A stretch of DNA of 64,000 nt from Guyanagaster necrorhizus. Its lineage: Eukaryota; Basidiomycota; Agaricomycetes; Agaricales; Physalacriaceae. A program made the position numbers and the translations under genes. The stretch covers positions 1,564,928 to 1,628,927 of the forward strand of contig NW_025064882.1 of the NCBI RefSeq assembly GCF_019112545.1, in the 5' to 3' direction. Of the stretch, positions 44,684 through 55,444 are shown piece by piece. Each line of letters starts with the position of its first letter. Positions within the stretch are counted from its first letter, which is position 1. The notes under the pieces were generated by a model that was not told the origin of the DNA, did no database searches, and saw only the letters and a program-made list of their open reading frames with translations.

Positions 44684-46467
44684 ACCTTTTTTTTCTTTTT
44701 GATTGAGGCTATTGCAGAGGCGGTCCGGCGACACAGTCGCTTCCAACATGCAGCCTTGGGGAGCCTGGGATTCAAACCAAGCCGATATGTCAGTGTGCAC
44801 TTAGAAGATAGTGAATGTTAACTGCGAAGGAAATGCTTTATCCACGAGCAGTGTGGGACTTAGGACTTATTGTGTGGCTCTCGCTTCCTCCTTCCTTCTC
44901 TATGTCTATACTTACCTCGTTTACGTAGCCTTCACAATATTGTACCCACTAAAACCCCGCTCTCCCCCGTCCAGTCTGGTGGAAGGTTTTTCTCATTCCG
45001 GAGTGGCCCCTAACAAGTTTTCAAAACTAGGTCCTTTGGAAGGGCCTTCTTTCCGAACCGTTTATGAGTCATCGAGCAATCAAGTTCAAGGCGTTTGTTT
45101 AACTTTCTTGCCCACATTTTTGATTGAATCCGGCGAGAAGTTACAGTCCTCCCTTTTAATGACCCTCTCGCACCGAACGTTCCAGATAGTTTGTGCCGAA
45201 GTCGATATGAAAACTCCCCCTTCTGTGTGAAAATCTGGAATATTGCTGCTACAGAGCCGTAAGTTGTGATTCTTCGATCAAACTCGAATCCCCCTTCAAT
45301 TTCCTTGGGGGCTTCTTCGTAGTCCTCTGGCAGCATGAATCTTGGGTCCCATTTGCTTGGGAGGGTATCTAGCAGATCCTTTGCCCTGAGCATGCATGCG
45401 TTCGTTTTGGATCATTCCAGATTCTCTCTCATGGCTGCACAGATATGGTGCTCACAGTCCGAGATGCGCCAGGGGTTATGAGTTGGTTCATCCAGGTAGG
45501 ATGCAATTTCTTCTGCTTCTCTGACTAGTCACAGGTTGCGGTTGTTTCGTAGACATGTGCTTGCCGCAGATTTTGTTAGCAGCCTAATTCTGGGGTCAGC
45601 ATTTGAGTGATACCAGATTGGCCGGTCTCGGATGATTTTTCTAGAAAAATACCTTCCGCTCGAAGCCCCGTCTCGTTGGCTACCTCCAGTAGACTCTGGA
45701 GGTTTCGGGGGAGACTTGATTTCTTCGTTTTGAAGGATTGCAGGAATATATTCTGTTTAATGTCTAGACTTATATTCCTTTCTGTGCTTACTGGGGAGCG
45801 GGGTATCATATCGTGAGCGAAGTAGGCCCAAGTCGGTTGGTCTTCTGCTTGTAGGGCTTTAATCCACATTACTTCAATTGCTTTATTTCTCGCTCGGATG
45901 TCTAGGATATCGAGTCCGCCTTGGGTTCTCGGCAACTGGAGGGTCTCCAAATCAACCAGGTTTTTAGTCTTTCCCTCCCAAATAAATTTACGGATTCGTT
46001 TTTCCGGTCTATTCTCAACCTGTTGTAGCAACCCTGAACTACAGCCAGGTACTGAGACAAGCTACCCCACGACAGCATGGATGATGATTCGACGTCCTGG
46101 TACTGATGGGTGCGATAATTCCCTTCTAGAAAGGCTTTGATCTATCTTTTCGAGGACTGGAGTTTACGCTGTATCATCTGGAATATTGTTCCCGAACCAT
46201 GCCCCCAGGATACGGATCGCCTCTCCCTCCTGGACAATGTGGATATTTTCCGGGATCTTGTCAAATCTGTCTCTTGACCTTCGATTATCGGTGAAGGATG
46301 TATGGAACTCACTACTTCCCATAGGCATGATTTGGGTCTTTCCTACATTGAAGCAGGCTCCACTAGCTAGGCACCAGTCATCAAGAATTTTAATGAGATC
46401 TTGAAAGCCATCTTCCGCATCAAGGAATGTTGTAGCGTCGTCTGCAAAGAGGTTTGCTATCAGTCTT
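44684..46467 (-). mobile_element. 5'-truncated LINE (non-LTR retrotransposon), inactive
   Basis: The minus strand begins inside reverse transcriptase at RLIANLFADDATTFLDAEDG (FADD is the catalytic motif). It runs ILDDWCLASGACFNVGKTQI and ILGAWFGNNIPDDTA to a stop, and continues in frame or nearly so with TPVLEKIDQSLSR. Then come RKFIWEGKTKNLVDLETLQL, GGLDILDIRARNKAIEVMWI and PTWAYFAHDMIPRSP, and further on KWDPRFMLPEDYEEAPKEIE. Internal stops and frameshifts make it non-functional. Its 3' end shows a T-rich run on the plus strand (44687-44700), read as a poly-A tail. An 11-bp direct repeat flanks the whole 1784-bp block. The upstream endonuclease and RT fingers are missing, as is usual for 5' truncation. 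Confidence 0.75.
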
Positions 46468-46478
46468 AGCTTCACGAT
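46468..46478. repeat. 11-bp direct repeat, right flank of LINE
   Basis: The second copy of AGCTTCACGAT (see 44673-44683), at the truncated 5' end of the LINE. Confidence 0.6.
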
Positions 46479-47626
46479 TCTTGAGCCTGCTCGAAGCACC
46501 AGAATGAACGTTCGCGTCGTGTATATTTCATGGATTGAATTCTATGGCAATGCTACACGTTTCTCAATGGCGACCATGCTATATTCGACCGGGGTCCTCA
46601 AATTTAACAGTTTCACCCGTCTCTTAAATGTATGGGCTGGCCAACCTACCCAATTTCGGACCGGAAACACCTCATCTCTCTGCTTGGACAGTTTGCATGC
46701 CTCGAGAAGCTCCATTCTCATTTCTCATAACCTGCTCACCATTGTATAAATATTATGCAGGTTTCTCGCCCTGTAGTTTCCTTACCCATCTTAAGTTCTC
46801 CAAGCACCCCGAACTTGTCGTGTAGTCAGCAGAACAGCTGCAAATACCTCCCGGATCAGTGAAGACCATGGAGCTTAACGATTTGTAATGCGACGATGTC
46901 TGGCAGTATACCTGTAGCATCTCTTCCGTTCCTCAATCCTCCCAAGATTGTTCAAGGTCTGACTAACAATCTCACATGCGGAAACGCCGAAGTTCAGTTT
47001 CAGCAATCGCCCACCGTGTTACTTCTTCCCTCGAGTAGCTTTCAGTTGCGCCATGCATCCGGTAACTCGAAAGTGAAGCGTAGGTTATGTTTCCACTTTT
47101 CCTCATGAATCGCTGGGTGCGCTCGAAGGAGAAGGCTAGTGCTTCTTGTTGAGGAAAATGTCCGTGTTTGGCGCTCATCAAGGAGAATACTATGGTTTTT
47201 TGAAAATCCAGAGTTCACATGATGTCGCAGTTGGCAAAAAACAGGCTAATGGTGCTTAGAATCCTGCCCTTGATACGATATTAGAGAGCAGCAAGAAGAG
47301 AAAGATGTGGTTGATGCCGTTGCTAGCGATGAATCTGATGCGGGCATATTGAATATTTCACAACAGTATTCATAATAGATTACATCGCCGGATGCCCTGC
47401 AGAACGTTGAAAGAGGTTGGAATTGGAAGCTTGGGCAACTACAACTTGGTATTGAGTATCATGCTGAGATGCGAAATACTGTTCCTGGATAGAATAAGAC
47501 GCTATACTACTAGTGCGACGTCCCGCCATTAACCAAAATACTAGATGAATAGTCTCGGCATTGGTTCTACCATAACAAAGGTTGACTTGCCAATAAGATA
47601 AGCGAATAAAAGTCATAGCTATCATG
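46479..47626. other. No gene seen
   Basis: About 1.15 kb between the LINE and a DUF7918 pseudogene. Frames of 60-80 codons on both strands (for example 46504-46749 plus and 46972-47181 minus) have no motif, splice support or composition that I trust. After removal of the LINE this would join directly to the CWC2 upstream region. Confidence 0.45.
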
Positions 47627-48720
47627 TCAAATCAATAAGCTGTCCAGCAAGTTCTCCGTCTTCACGGGCTCGAGTTTGATCTTCTTCCTGTACTTGGAAG
47701 CGCCTTCTCGCCGTTTCCATTTCCCTTCAATAATCTGTATCCTGGCCTGGGGAGCTCGTTGGTAATAGGTACCAACACTAAATTCGGATGAAAAAACCGA
47801 CCTTCAGAGCTTCCAGTTCTTTACTGTCTGTCTCAGACTCATCCCCATCAGATGTGAGGTCGATGACAGTGGATTCCGTCGTACGCTGAGCCGGGCGAAG
47901 AGGTGATGGTGCGATGTCAAGAGCGGGGAGCACACCTAGTTGTAGAGATGCTGATTGGACTGTGATGATTCAGAACGAGCATTAGAGGACGCACTCAAAG
48001 GTCGATACTTGAAACAAAAGACTATGAATGGATCCCCTATAGGTACACTGCGATATTTTGAGGTATGGGATTGGTGGGTGACAATCGGGTCGCCAAAACT
48101 ACGCGTTTATTAGCATGAATGGTGAAAAGGTAACGCAGCACGTACTCAAGCTGGTGGTCTATTCCCTTCTTGGTCTTTTCGCTATACTCCCCAGCCTCTG
48201 GAATAGGCATATACCTCCGAGGACCGCGTGTATGCTGTACGCGATGGAGTTGAACTCTTTTGAGTCTCCACCTCGATGTCGACCACCTTATGCCTAGAAA
48301 GGTTTAGTGCACCGTCGTTATCTAAGAGCCATGGTTAGTGGATGACACCAAGGTAGAAGCAGAGCGAAATCACCTGTAAATGTAAGACACGAGAATTTGT
48401 AGGGCCGCATTGCCGTTTCTGAGACCCTTACACCAGAGAATTTGTACTGGATGTGGCCACTCTAAACGAGCTTTCTGGAATACGTCGTTCCGTCGATGCG
48501 AGGGTTACTTTGAGGGGAACCGGAGCATCGTCCAGTTTAAAGTGTATCTCAAACGTCTGTAAGGCGAAAGTGAAAGGTAAGAAAGGGGAAGGGGGGGGGG
48601 GGAAGTAGCAAGCTTGGCGCACTGTGTTCTCTCCAGATGGAATCCGGCAGGTAACCTTGTTTCCAGCATTGCCGATGGGAGCGAGGTACAGACGCCATCA
48701 CGTGGACTAGTACTATTATC
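47627..48720 (-). pseudogene. DUF7918 family pseudogene, N-terminus missing
   Basis: The minus strand begins with RLYLAPIGNAGNKVTCRIPS, the family's VTC-IPSE block, but without the FxAWI start and without an ATG. A TGA lies just upstream. An intron with a long pyrimidine tract joins GENT to TFEIHFKLDDAPVPLKVTLA. Later come VVDIEVE and, one base out of frame, LKRVQLHRVQHTRGPRRYMP, then IPEAGEYSEKTKKGIDHQL. FGDPIVTHQSHTSKYRSVPI, GDPFIVFCFKYRP and STVIDLTSDGDESETDSKEL follow, ending KIKLEPVKTENLLDSLLI at 47627. The missing start plus a frameshift argue for a dead copy. It lies 28 bp behind the next DUF7918 copy, same strand. Confidence 0.6.
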
Positions 48721-48748
48721 TATTTACAGCTGTCTACTGGGCGTATTC

Positions 48749-49639
48749 TTACACCGTCAGGTCAAAAACTTGACCTAGATTTTCCACCTTGATTTTCTCG
48801 AGCTTGACCTTTTCCCTGCTCACCAACTCGGTATGGCGCAATCTTTTACCCTCAAGAACCTGAGGGTCGGCTGATGATTATACCTGTTCCACATGGGTGC
48901 TGACCTTGAGAGCATTGATCTACTCATTCAAGTCATTGTCTCCATCATCATCAGAGATTTCGATAATCTCAGGTACGTGCAACCTTGGTCTAGGGGGTGG
49001 CGTTATGTTGTTCGCTTGCAGTACACCATACCTGGTCATGTGTGTCAGCATCTGGTCTGTATTTGAAAGAGAAAATGACCACAGGATGGCCGATGGCAGT
49101 ACACGAGTACCATGAGGGCTTCCTGGGCGGAATAGCTACCGCTACAAAACTAGACCAGTGAGCATTCCTGACCCATCTTTTCCATCCCGTGGATTGGTCG
49201 CTGCCCTTGGGGTTGATAGTACGCCATCCTGGCTTTCTTTTTCTTTTTCTCTATACATTTCATTCTTTCGAACTGTATTTTGCCAACATTCTGGTCTAGT
49301 AAATTGTCGTCATCTGCAGGATCAAGATGAGCACCATTCCTCGCCCAAGTTAGCATATGACACCTGAACGAAAACATAAACGGCAACGGATGCAATAGTA
49401 GCATCCATAATGATTTCCATCGACGCGTGCAATGATTTTGCCAGTAGGGAATGCAAAACTGTTGTCTTTCCAGTGCATTGCAAACGCATGGTAGGGCTCA
49501 AATCTAGGGGGGCCTACTTTGTTTGCTTCCGATGAAATGCAACAGGTAACCGACTGCCTGGCGTGACCTCGACCCGGTATTCCTCTGCCTGGACACCCTC
49601 AATGGTGATCCATGCAGAGAAATGGTCGTAGGTGAGCAT
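48749..49639 (-). pseudogene. DUF7918 family pseudogene with frameshift and nonsense codon
   Basis: Begins MLTYDHFSAWITIEGVQAEE at 49639, a good family start. YRVEVTPGS then runs out of frame, because the expected VTCCISSEANK follows one frame away near 49550. Further in are DPADDDNLLDQNVGKIQFER and FKYRP followed, without room for an intron, by YGVLQANNITPPPRPRLHVP and EIIEISDDDGDNDLNE. A TAG at 48920-48922 interrupts the tail. The same frame continues INALK, and after a short intron QVLEGKRLRHTELVSREKVK and QVFDLTV to the stop at 48749. The QVFDLTV ending matches NVYFDLTV of the intact copy, showing the original length. At least two disabling changes are visible. Confidence 0.65.
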
Positions 49640-49894
49640 TGCGGACTTCTGCATTTGCGAATTTGCGCGTGACAATTGCTTGGCTACGCCTTCCCAGGCA
49701 TTTTCAAATTCCGCCACCCTGTCCTGAGTCTTTCCATGATTGTTACCAACCTGTACTGCAACCTTTTAGATGCGGTGAGCTGCTGCTGCCTTCCAATATT
49801 CTACCGTGAGTATCTGCATTTGCTGCATCTCCGTATTCCTGCTCTCAGACGACCGTATTAGCTTCTACTTCGAGGGGCCACACTCGGACGTGAA

Positions 49895-50832
49895 ATGGAA
49901 GGAAGCAGCAATGATAAGGTTTTATTCTACTCTTCATGCCCCCGAAAAGCACTCATTGACTCGTCTAGCAGGCACCGGCATCGCACGTCTGGCCACTGCC
50001 ATTCTTTGTGGCTGCTATCTACTCGTGGTTTATGCGCAGGTTCATTCCCACTGTCAAATTCACCTTTTACTACCTTTTCACGACCGAGCGATCCAATGAC
50101 TCTCACAAAGTTCGCCTCTTTCGTTTTGGTATACCCATTGTCATGAAGAAGACGCTACGGATGGTCAGCACCGAGGCGGATGCTCTACGATTCTTGAATG
50201 CAACCTGCCCTGACCTGCCAATACCCCGACTCCTCGATTCATTCGTGGTCGGAGAAGCCACGTATACCATCATGACCAAGCTGCCGGGGGACAATCTGTT
50301 GGACCGCTCCCTACCTTCGGACCAATTAGAAGTGGTGGCCAAACAAGTCCTGGATTTCTTGCATCAGCTGTGGCAGATTGAGCAACCAGGTAACTGCAAA
50401 GGGCAAGTTATGCGTAGCGCAAGTGGTCATGGGCTACCTAATCCTATGACTCTCCATTCCAACCTCAGCAACACATTTCCTTCGACACTTCATTGTTACG
50501 CTCTCATGAACTTCAAAGATCTGGACCATTTCGTCGCGGACACGGCTCCTGCCACTCTCGAGCATCTCGCAAATGACCAGGTGTGCTGGGTACATACCGA
50601 TTTGCGGCTCCAGAACATTTTGGTGCTGGACGGCCGACTGAGTGGGATCGTTGATTGGGAGGATTCGGGATGGTTACCCCGCCACTGGCAGCTGCATATG
50701 TTCCGCAATGTATACATGCATGGTGTTACATTCGAATGGTGGGCCTTGTGGAAAAAGGAACGCATGCGTTTTGATGAAGCGGTAGAAGCAGTATACAAAC
50801 TGTCTACCGACCTGATCACATATCCATTGTGA
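49895..50832 (+). CDS. Aminoglycoside phosphotransferase-like (APH) kinase
   Basis: A small first exon (MEGSSNDK, ATG at 49895) splices over a 53-nt intron to APASHVWPLPFFVAAIYSWF in frame. The kinase-like fold follows: RLFRFGIPIVMKKTLRMVS (nucleotide-loop region and Lys), EADALRFLN and YTIMTKLPGDNLLDR. The catalytic loop VCWVHTDLRLQNILVLDGRL has H-x-D-x4-N, and the metal-binding motif is GIVDWEDSGWLPRHW. These features define the APH family, which in Agaricomycetes is greatly expanded and of unknown substrate. The usual HGD is HTD here, a conservative change. The gene is complete at about 295 residues. It is divergent from the DUF7918 pseudogene at 49639. Confidence 0.82.
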
Positions 50833-50881
50833 ATCAAACTTATTTCCTAATAGATGGTAAGAAAAGAAGAGAACGTACTCA

Positions 50882-51436
50882 TTATAATGACAGAACAGGA
50901 GGGTGATATTGGTGGACGAGGGACTGATAAAAAAGGGTCAGGAAATTATTATCAGCCTGGGTACTCATGGTCTTGATCTTCGTTTCGACCAAATTAATAA
51001 ACTCGGACCGATTCTCTCTGCGCCCTGGAAAGCTTCCCTTGTCGTACAGACCCATCAACACCTGTAGGATCCAAGTCCGACATGTCATGTTATGCGCACG
51101 ATTCTCGTCGACTGTGGCGTAGCTCGTGAAGACACTACGACAAATGTCGATAAAGTCGCAGCACGGCACGTATCCCTCCAACTTGTAGTATCCCAGCACT
51201 GCACTGTTTCCTGTACGCGTGGCTGGCGTTACCGTCTGAGAGCCGTACGTTTCCGCATACGGCCGGCCAGAGACTTGATACCAATGATGGCGAACGGCTC
51301 TGGAGTTGGCGTCGGTGATGATGATGGCCCAATGAAAGGCGCCTGTAGCGAGTTGCACGGTGCAGACGTATAGCGAATCTGGGTCGAGAGGGACGTGCTG
51401 GTGCATCCTACCAGCGGATAGCGAACTAGGCGCCAT
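50882..51436 (-). CDS. Unassigned fungal protein
   Basis: A single exon of 184 codons from MAPSSLSAGRMHQHVPLDPD (ATG at 51434-51436) to HQYHPPVLSL. It contains LYVCTVQLATGAFHWAIIIT, a possible HWA-type beta-strand motif, then AVRHHWYQVSG and a Cys-containing CRTWILQVLMGLYDKGSFPG. I remember similar uncharacterised proteins from mushroom genomes but cannot name a domain with confidence. The composition is well balanced and convincingly coding. It converges with the APH-like kinase, with 49 bp between stop codons. Confidence 0.65.
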   Translation of the reverse strand: MAPSSLSAGRMHQHVPLDPDSLYVCTVQLATGAFHWAIIITDANSRAVRHHWYQVSGRPYAETYGSQTVTPATRTGNSAVLGYYKLEGYVPCCDFIDICRSVFTSYATVDENRAHNMTCRTWILQVLMGLYDKGSFPGRRENRSEFINLVETKIKTMSTQADNNFLTLFYQSLVHQYHPPVLSL

Positions 51437-52663
51437 ACAGCGAAAAGAGTGATAAGAAAAAAGAAATCGCAAGGGTAGATACGTCTGTGGGCCACCATTG
51501 GATAGGGAATCGAGCTCATCGTTCGCGAGTACTCACGAAACTTTTCGCCGCAAAGCCTCCCAATCCGAATTGTTCATCCAGCACTCGTCACAGCCTTTTA
51601 TCGGAGGAATCAGAGAAAAGAAAGGAAGAAAAGGGAAGAAAAGGGCGCACGTAGAGTCGATAGTGGTAGGGCAAGATGGGATGATCATCATGGAGCAAGA
51701 AGCGTGCGTGGCGTTGTTTGACAATAGCCCTTACAATCACTTGCATCAAATTTATGTTTGTTCAATATTCTACTTGTCTACGAATTTCTATTCCGAAACT
51801 ATGAATCTTTATTAAAAGGTGACACGGCACTTTTCTGCATGAAATCAATCAGATTTCAGATCACCCAAGGGCAAATAATATATATTTTTCTTTTCTAGTA
51901 ATGCCCTCAATCACCGGCTCCGACTAGCCTTTGCAAATGATCCATCATCTGTCACATATGGAATGCAAGAAGGGAAGGAAAGAATTCTGTACATACTTGG
52001 TTATTGCCTCTGTTTTGATGCCTTGGGCCTGGCCTAGCCAGACGCGGTCTTCTTTCCTTGTTACTTCGCGAAGAAGCCAGCAGAAGACCGGTTCATCCTT
52101 CGCTGTTCTTCTCCGAGCCCAGCATGGCTTCGACATTATATGAACCATCCTGATGCTCTCGCGTCAGAGTTCCACTGCTCATTTGAACGTCCTCCAAATT
52201 TCTGCCTCATCAGCGTCTGAAACGCTCAACTCGGCTTGCATTTTCAATCACAAGTCGTCAATGATTCTTCAGATTAGAGATAACAGCCGCCATCATATAT
52301 CCTGTCACCTCTTACTAGTTGTCGAGGCCTGATCTTAATCTGCCGGTCACAACGCCACCCTTCGTCAAGTAGTAGTCTCTATCTGCCCAGTTTGCATATC
52401 TTTACCGTAATTCCGCCCTCTTGACCTGTGGACCTCTAGACCTGTCATCAAAACTTCTCATTTCCATGGACACCGCTGCGCGGTGCTAATCCTACAAATT
52501 CAACTCACCCTGATTCTTCTATATCCTATTCGTAGCCTTCGAATTTGCGGCGATTATGCTTGACGTCCTTGTCCATGTAGATTGTCGATTTAAAATGCAA
52601 GAGCCAGCACAGGCCATATGCAATAATACGTAGTCCTTTTGAAATGTCTCCTAGATGACGCCT
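51437..52663. other. No gene seen
   Basis: About 1.2 kb between an unassigned minus-strand gene and the 3' end of PLC1. A purine-rich GAAAGGAAGAAAAGG run lies around 51605-51640. Frames of up to about 105 codons have simple composition and no splice or motif support. Confidence 0.45.
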
Positions 52664-55444
52664 TTATGCCTCTCTCAACCCCGTCTTCACGAAAAGCGTC
52701 GAAAACAAAAACTGCGACAGCTGCTCATCATGCAGCGGTAGATGCCTCCATCCTTGCCTGAGTTCTCCCAGCGGAACACAATAGCTTGCAACCGCCTTCT
52801 CGTCTTCTTCGTCATCACGCACAGCAAAGAGCACAAATATTAAATCAAGCATGCTTTCGCCCCCGATACAGTCAAACGACAAGGACAGATCTTGATTCCA
52901 TACAGGATTGAAACCATTGTTCTTGACCACGCCCGTTCTAGCCGAAATTTTCTTATCCTGAGTTTTGCCAGATTCGAGTGCCTCGCTCCATTCGTCAAAG
53001 GACGAGTGCGTCCAGTCAGGCACATACAAAGACACCTCCACGTATGGATCAATTACCGATTTTTCGACGACCTCTTGCCCAGAGCTATTTTTGGGGAGAG
53101 GGAGTTGCTGGGCCGATACAATCTATGGACTCTGTGAGCGGGAGGAAAATGGAAGAAGATGCTGCTTCATGCCTTGACTTCAAATGTGTACCTGATCTTT
53201 CTCTCCAACAAGGATTCGCCTCCAGGTCTCAAAGCCTCTGGTTTGAGTACATAGCCGCATCGTCCATTTCGCTGGAACATGGCTTGATTGATCATGTACC
53301 CTAAATCTGATCAACCCAAATTAATATCATTGTATCAAAAACAATAAGTAAGCCTACCGAACGTCTGCCAGTTTATGGCAACCAGCTGCGCACCTACAGC
53401 CCAGTACTTTACCGGTTCATAGTTCGTCGAATTTACCCTCGTCCCCTTCGGATATATTCTCACCATATGTCCGTGTGTATGTCGTACCAGGGCCTTGGGA
53501 TCAGTTCTGTTCGCCCGTGACTCGGAGAGAGAAAAAATGTGCTCAGGCGCATATGTCTCCGTTGCCGAAAGGCCCCTGCATTTCACACCGACAGTGTAAA
53601 CGAGCAGGGAAGCGAGTTTGAATGACATTAACGGCTTGTTCTTGGGTTGGGACTTTTTCACGCGCCGCCAGCGGGATTTGAGGTTGTCAAGTATACTAGA
53701 ATCTGTGCCGGAAGACGACGACGAAGACCAGGATTCGTCGGCTGCGGTCGCAGCGCGAGCTTCCTCAGTTTTTCGGACTTGTTCAGCCGCTATTTCTGCA
53801 GCAAGATAGAGATTTTTGGCCTGGGAATGCTTAATCAGTGAACTGCCGAACAAGGTAAAAACATACCTTCAGCAAAATCTTCCCTTTCAAATCCTTAGGG
53901 CTTGGTAGCTGATCTACAGGCGGCCTTCCTTCTACTGGCGCTTGTATCATTGAATCGCCGAAAACGGCTGTCATGAGTTCTGCGATCTTGTTCTGTTGCT
54001 GAACTCCACAGTGGACTTCGGCACTTATGATGATGGCATACGGTGATGTGACGAAGGCGTACTTGGCGATAGCTTCACATACAGCCCGTACAGTGACTTC
54101 GGAGGTCAAGGTTTTGCCATGATAAACTACAGGCTCGCCATCTTCACCATCGTAAATGTCCACTGGGAGGGAGGGCGTTAAGCGCCTCAAGTGTACAAGA
54201 GAGAAGAATTGACACGTACACTCAACGCTGCGGCAGCTGTGTAGAAGTGCACGGATGTATCCTTCAACGGTACTCACTCCAACAAGCTGATGTCCGACAA
54301 GATAAGTGTTGTGAGAGGAAGATACGAAATATTCCGGCATCGGACGAGTCATGTCTTGCCAATTAGGATCATTTAGTTCGGAAAATGGACTATTATCATT
54401 AGAGAAGAGGAAAGATACGAAGGCACCCAAGCTCATGACCTCAGAGTTAGGTGAATATCTGGAAAATATAGTTGAAGCGTCTGCTGTAGACTGTACAGTG
54501 TATAAGTCAAGGGGAGGACGGCTCAGAAAAGGATATTTACTTTTTGGCATTCGTGGAGGAACTTTGTGAAAGTGGGTAGATCGAGTCTTCCTAAATCATT
54601 GTATATCGTTTCGATATCGGGCCGTCTCTTGAGCAACTTGACGAAACGCTTGAAAGCATCAAAGTCGAGGTAGCCATACCTCTGGCTGTCGGCCTCCTGA
54701 GAATGACTGTCGATCAAACGTACAGCTCATAGTGAATAACCGCATACCTCGAAAATCTTTCTCAGTTCTGCCTGAGATGAATTTACATTCAACCTCCTGC
54801 ACAAACCCTCAACTTCTGCAAACTCGAGTCGCTGATCACCTTGGCGATCCGCCCCTTTCCAATACTGCTTCTCCCACACCGTGTCTCGAACCTTGATGTT
54901 TCCCAGGCCAGTCATCAAACCCTGCCTGACCACACAGAGCTTCTTGAGGGTCGTAAGCCAATCAGTGAAGATCTCAGTGGTGTCGGAAACGATGTGGATG
55001 GTCTTATAGCTGCCCTCAAGGATGTAAATGATAGTTATCCATCGATCCTCCATCGCTTGCGATAACTTGAACTGTGAACGGTAGTATCTAGATTCTGGAC
55101 CTGAGCGGATCTCCTTGATCGCTTCAATGGGAACTGTATGCAACTGTAACAGGGCCGTAGCAAGAATCGGAAGAACAAGACGCACTGACACCACTTTTCC
55201 TCGATTCGTAGAAGATTTGACCTTCATCCGGATCTATACGAAACAGTACCCTTTTCTCCTTCTTTGCTGATACCTTAAGCATCATAGTGCCCTGCTGCAA
55301 GGCCAGAGGCACGCTCGTATCTGGCACAACTGGTACATGACTTAGCGACTGGCTTGATGATTGCTGAGACATTGTAAACTCAGTTTCCTTTGAGTGCCGG
55401 AAGGGTAAATGAAAATGAGGAAGATGATGGTGCTGGAAGGGCAT
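52664..55444 (-). CDS. PLC1: Phosphoinositide-specific phospholipase C
   Basis: Cleaves PIP2 to IP3 and diacylglycerol at the plasma membrane. From the start (MPFQHHHLPHFHLPFRHS, ATG at 55444) the order is a PH-like domain (VSAKKEKRVLFRIDPDEGQI, EIRSGPESRYYRSQFKLS) and EF-hand-like helices (GYLDFDAFKRFVKLLKRRPD). The X domain follows with PEYFVSSSHNTYLVGHQLVG (first catalytic His), DIYDGEDGEPVVYHGKTLTS (metal and second His) and IIISAEVHCGVQQQNKIAEL. A Ser-rich linker leads to the Y domain, LASLLVYTVGVKCRGLSATE, YPKGTRVNSTNYEPVKYWAV and DLGYMINQAMFQRNGRCGYV. The C2 domain is VEVSLYVPDWTHSS-like and VKNNGFNPVWNQDLSLSF. This is the delta-type architecture of fungal PLC. Complete, ends at 52664. 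Other in-frame ATGs near 55375 make the exact start less sure. Confidence 0.9.

Noticed and set aside
48587..48604. G-run as a possible regulatory quadruplex
   Set aside because: On the coding (minus) strand it is the pyrimidine tract of a DUF7918-pseudogene intron, which explains it.
51498..51815. 105-codon plus-strand frame with a Lys/Arg run
   Set aside because: The charged run comes from a simple purine-rich tract and the rest is AT-rich without motifs.
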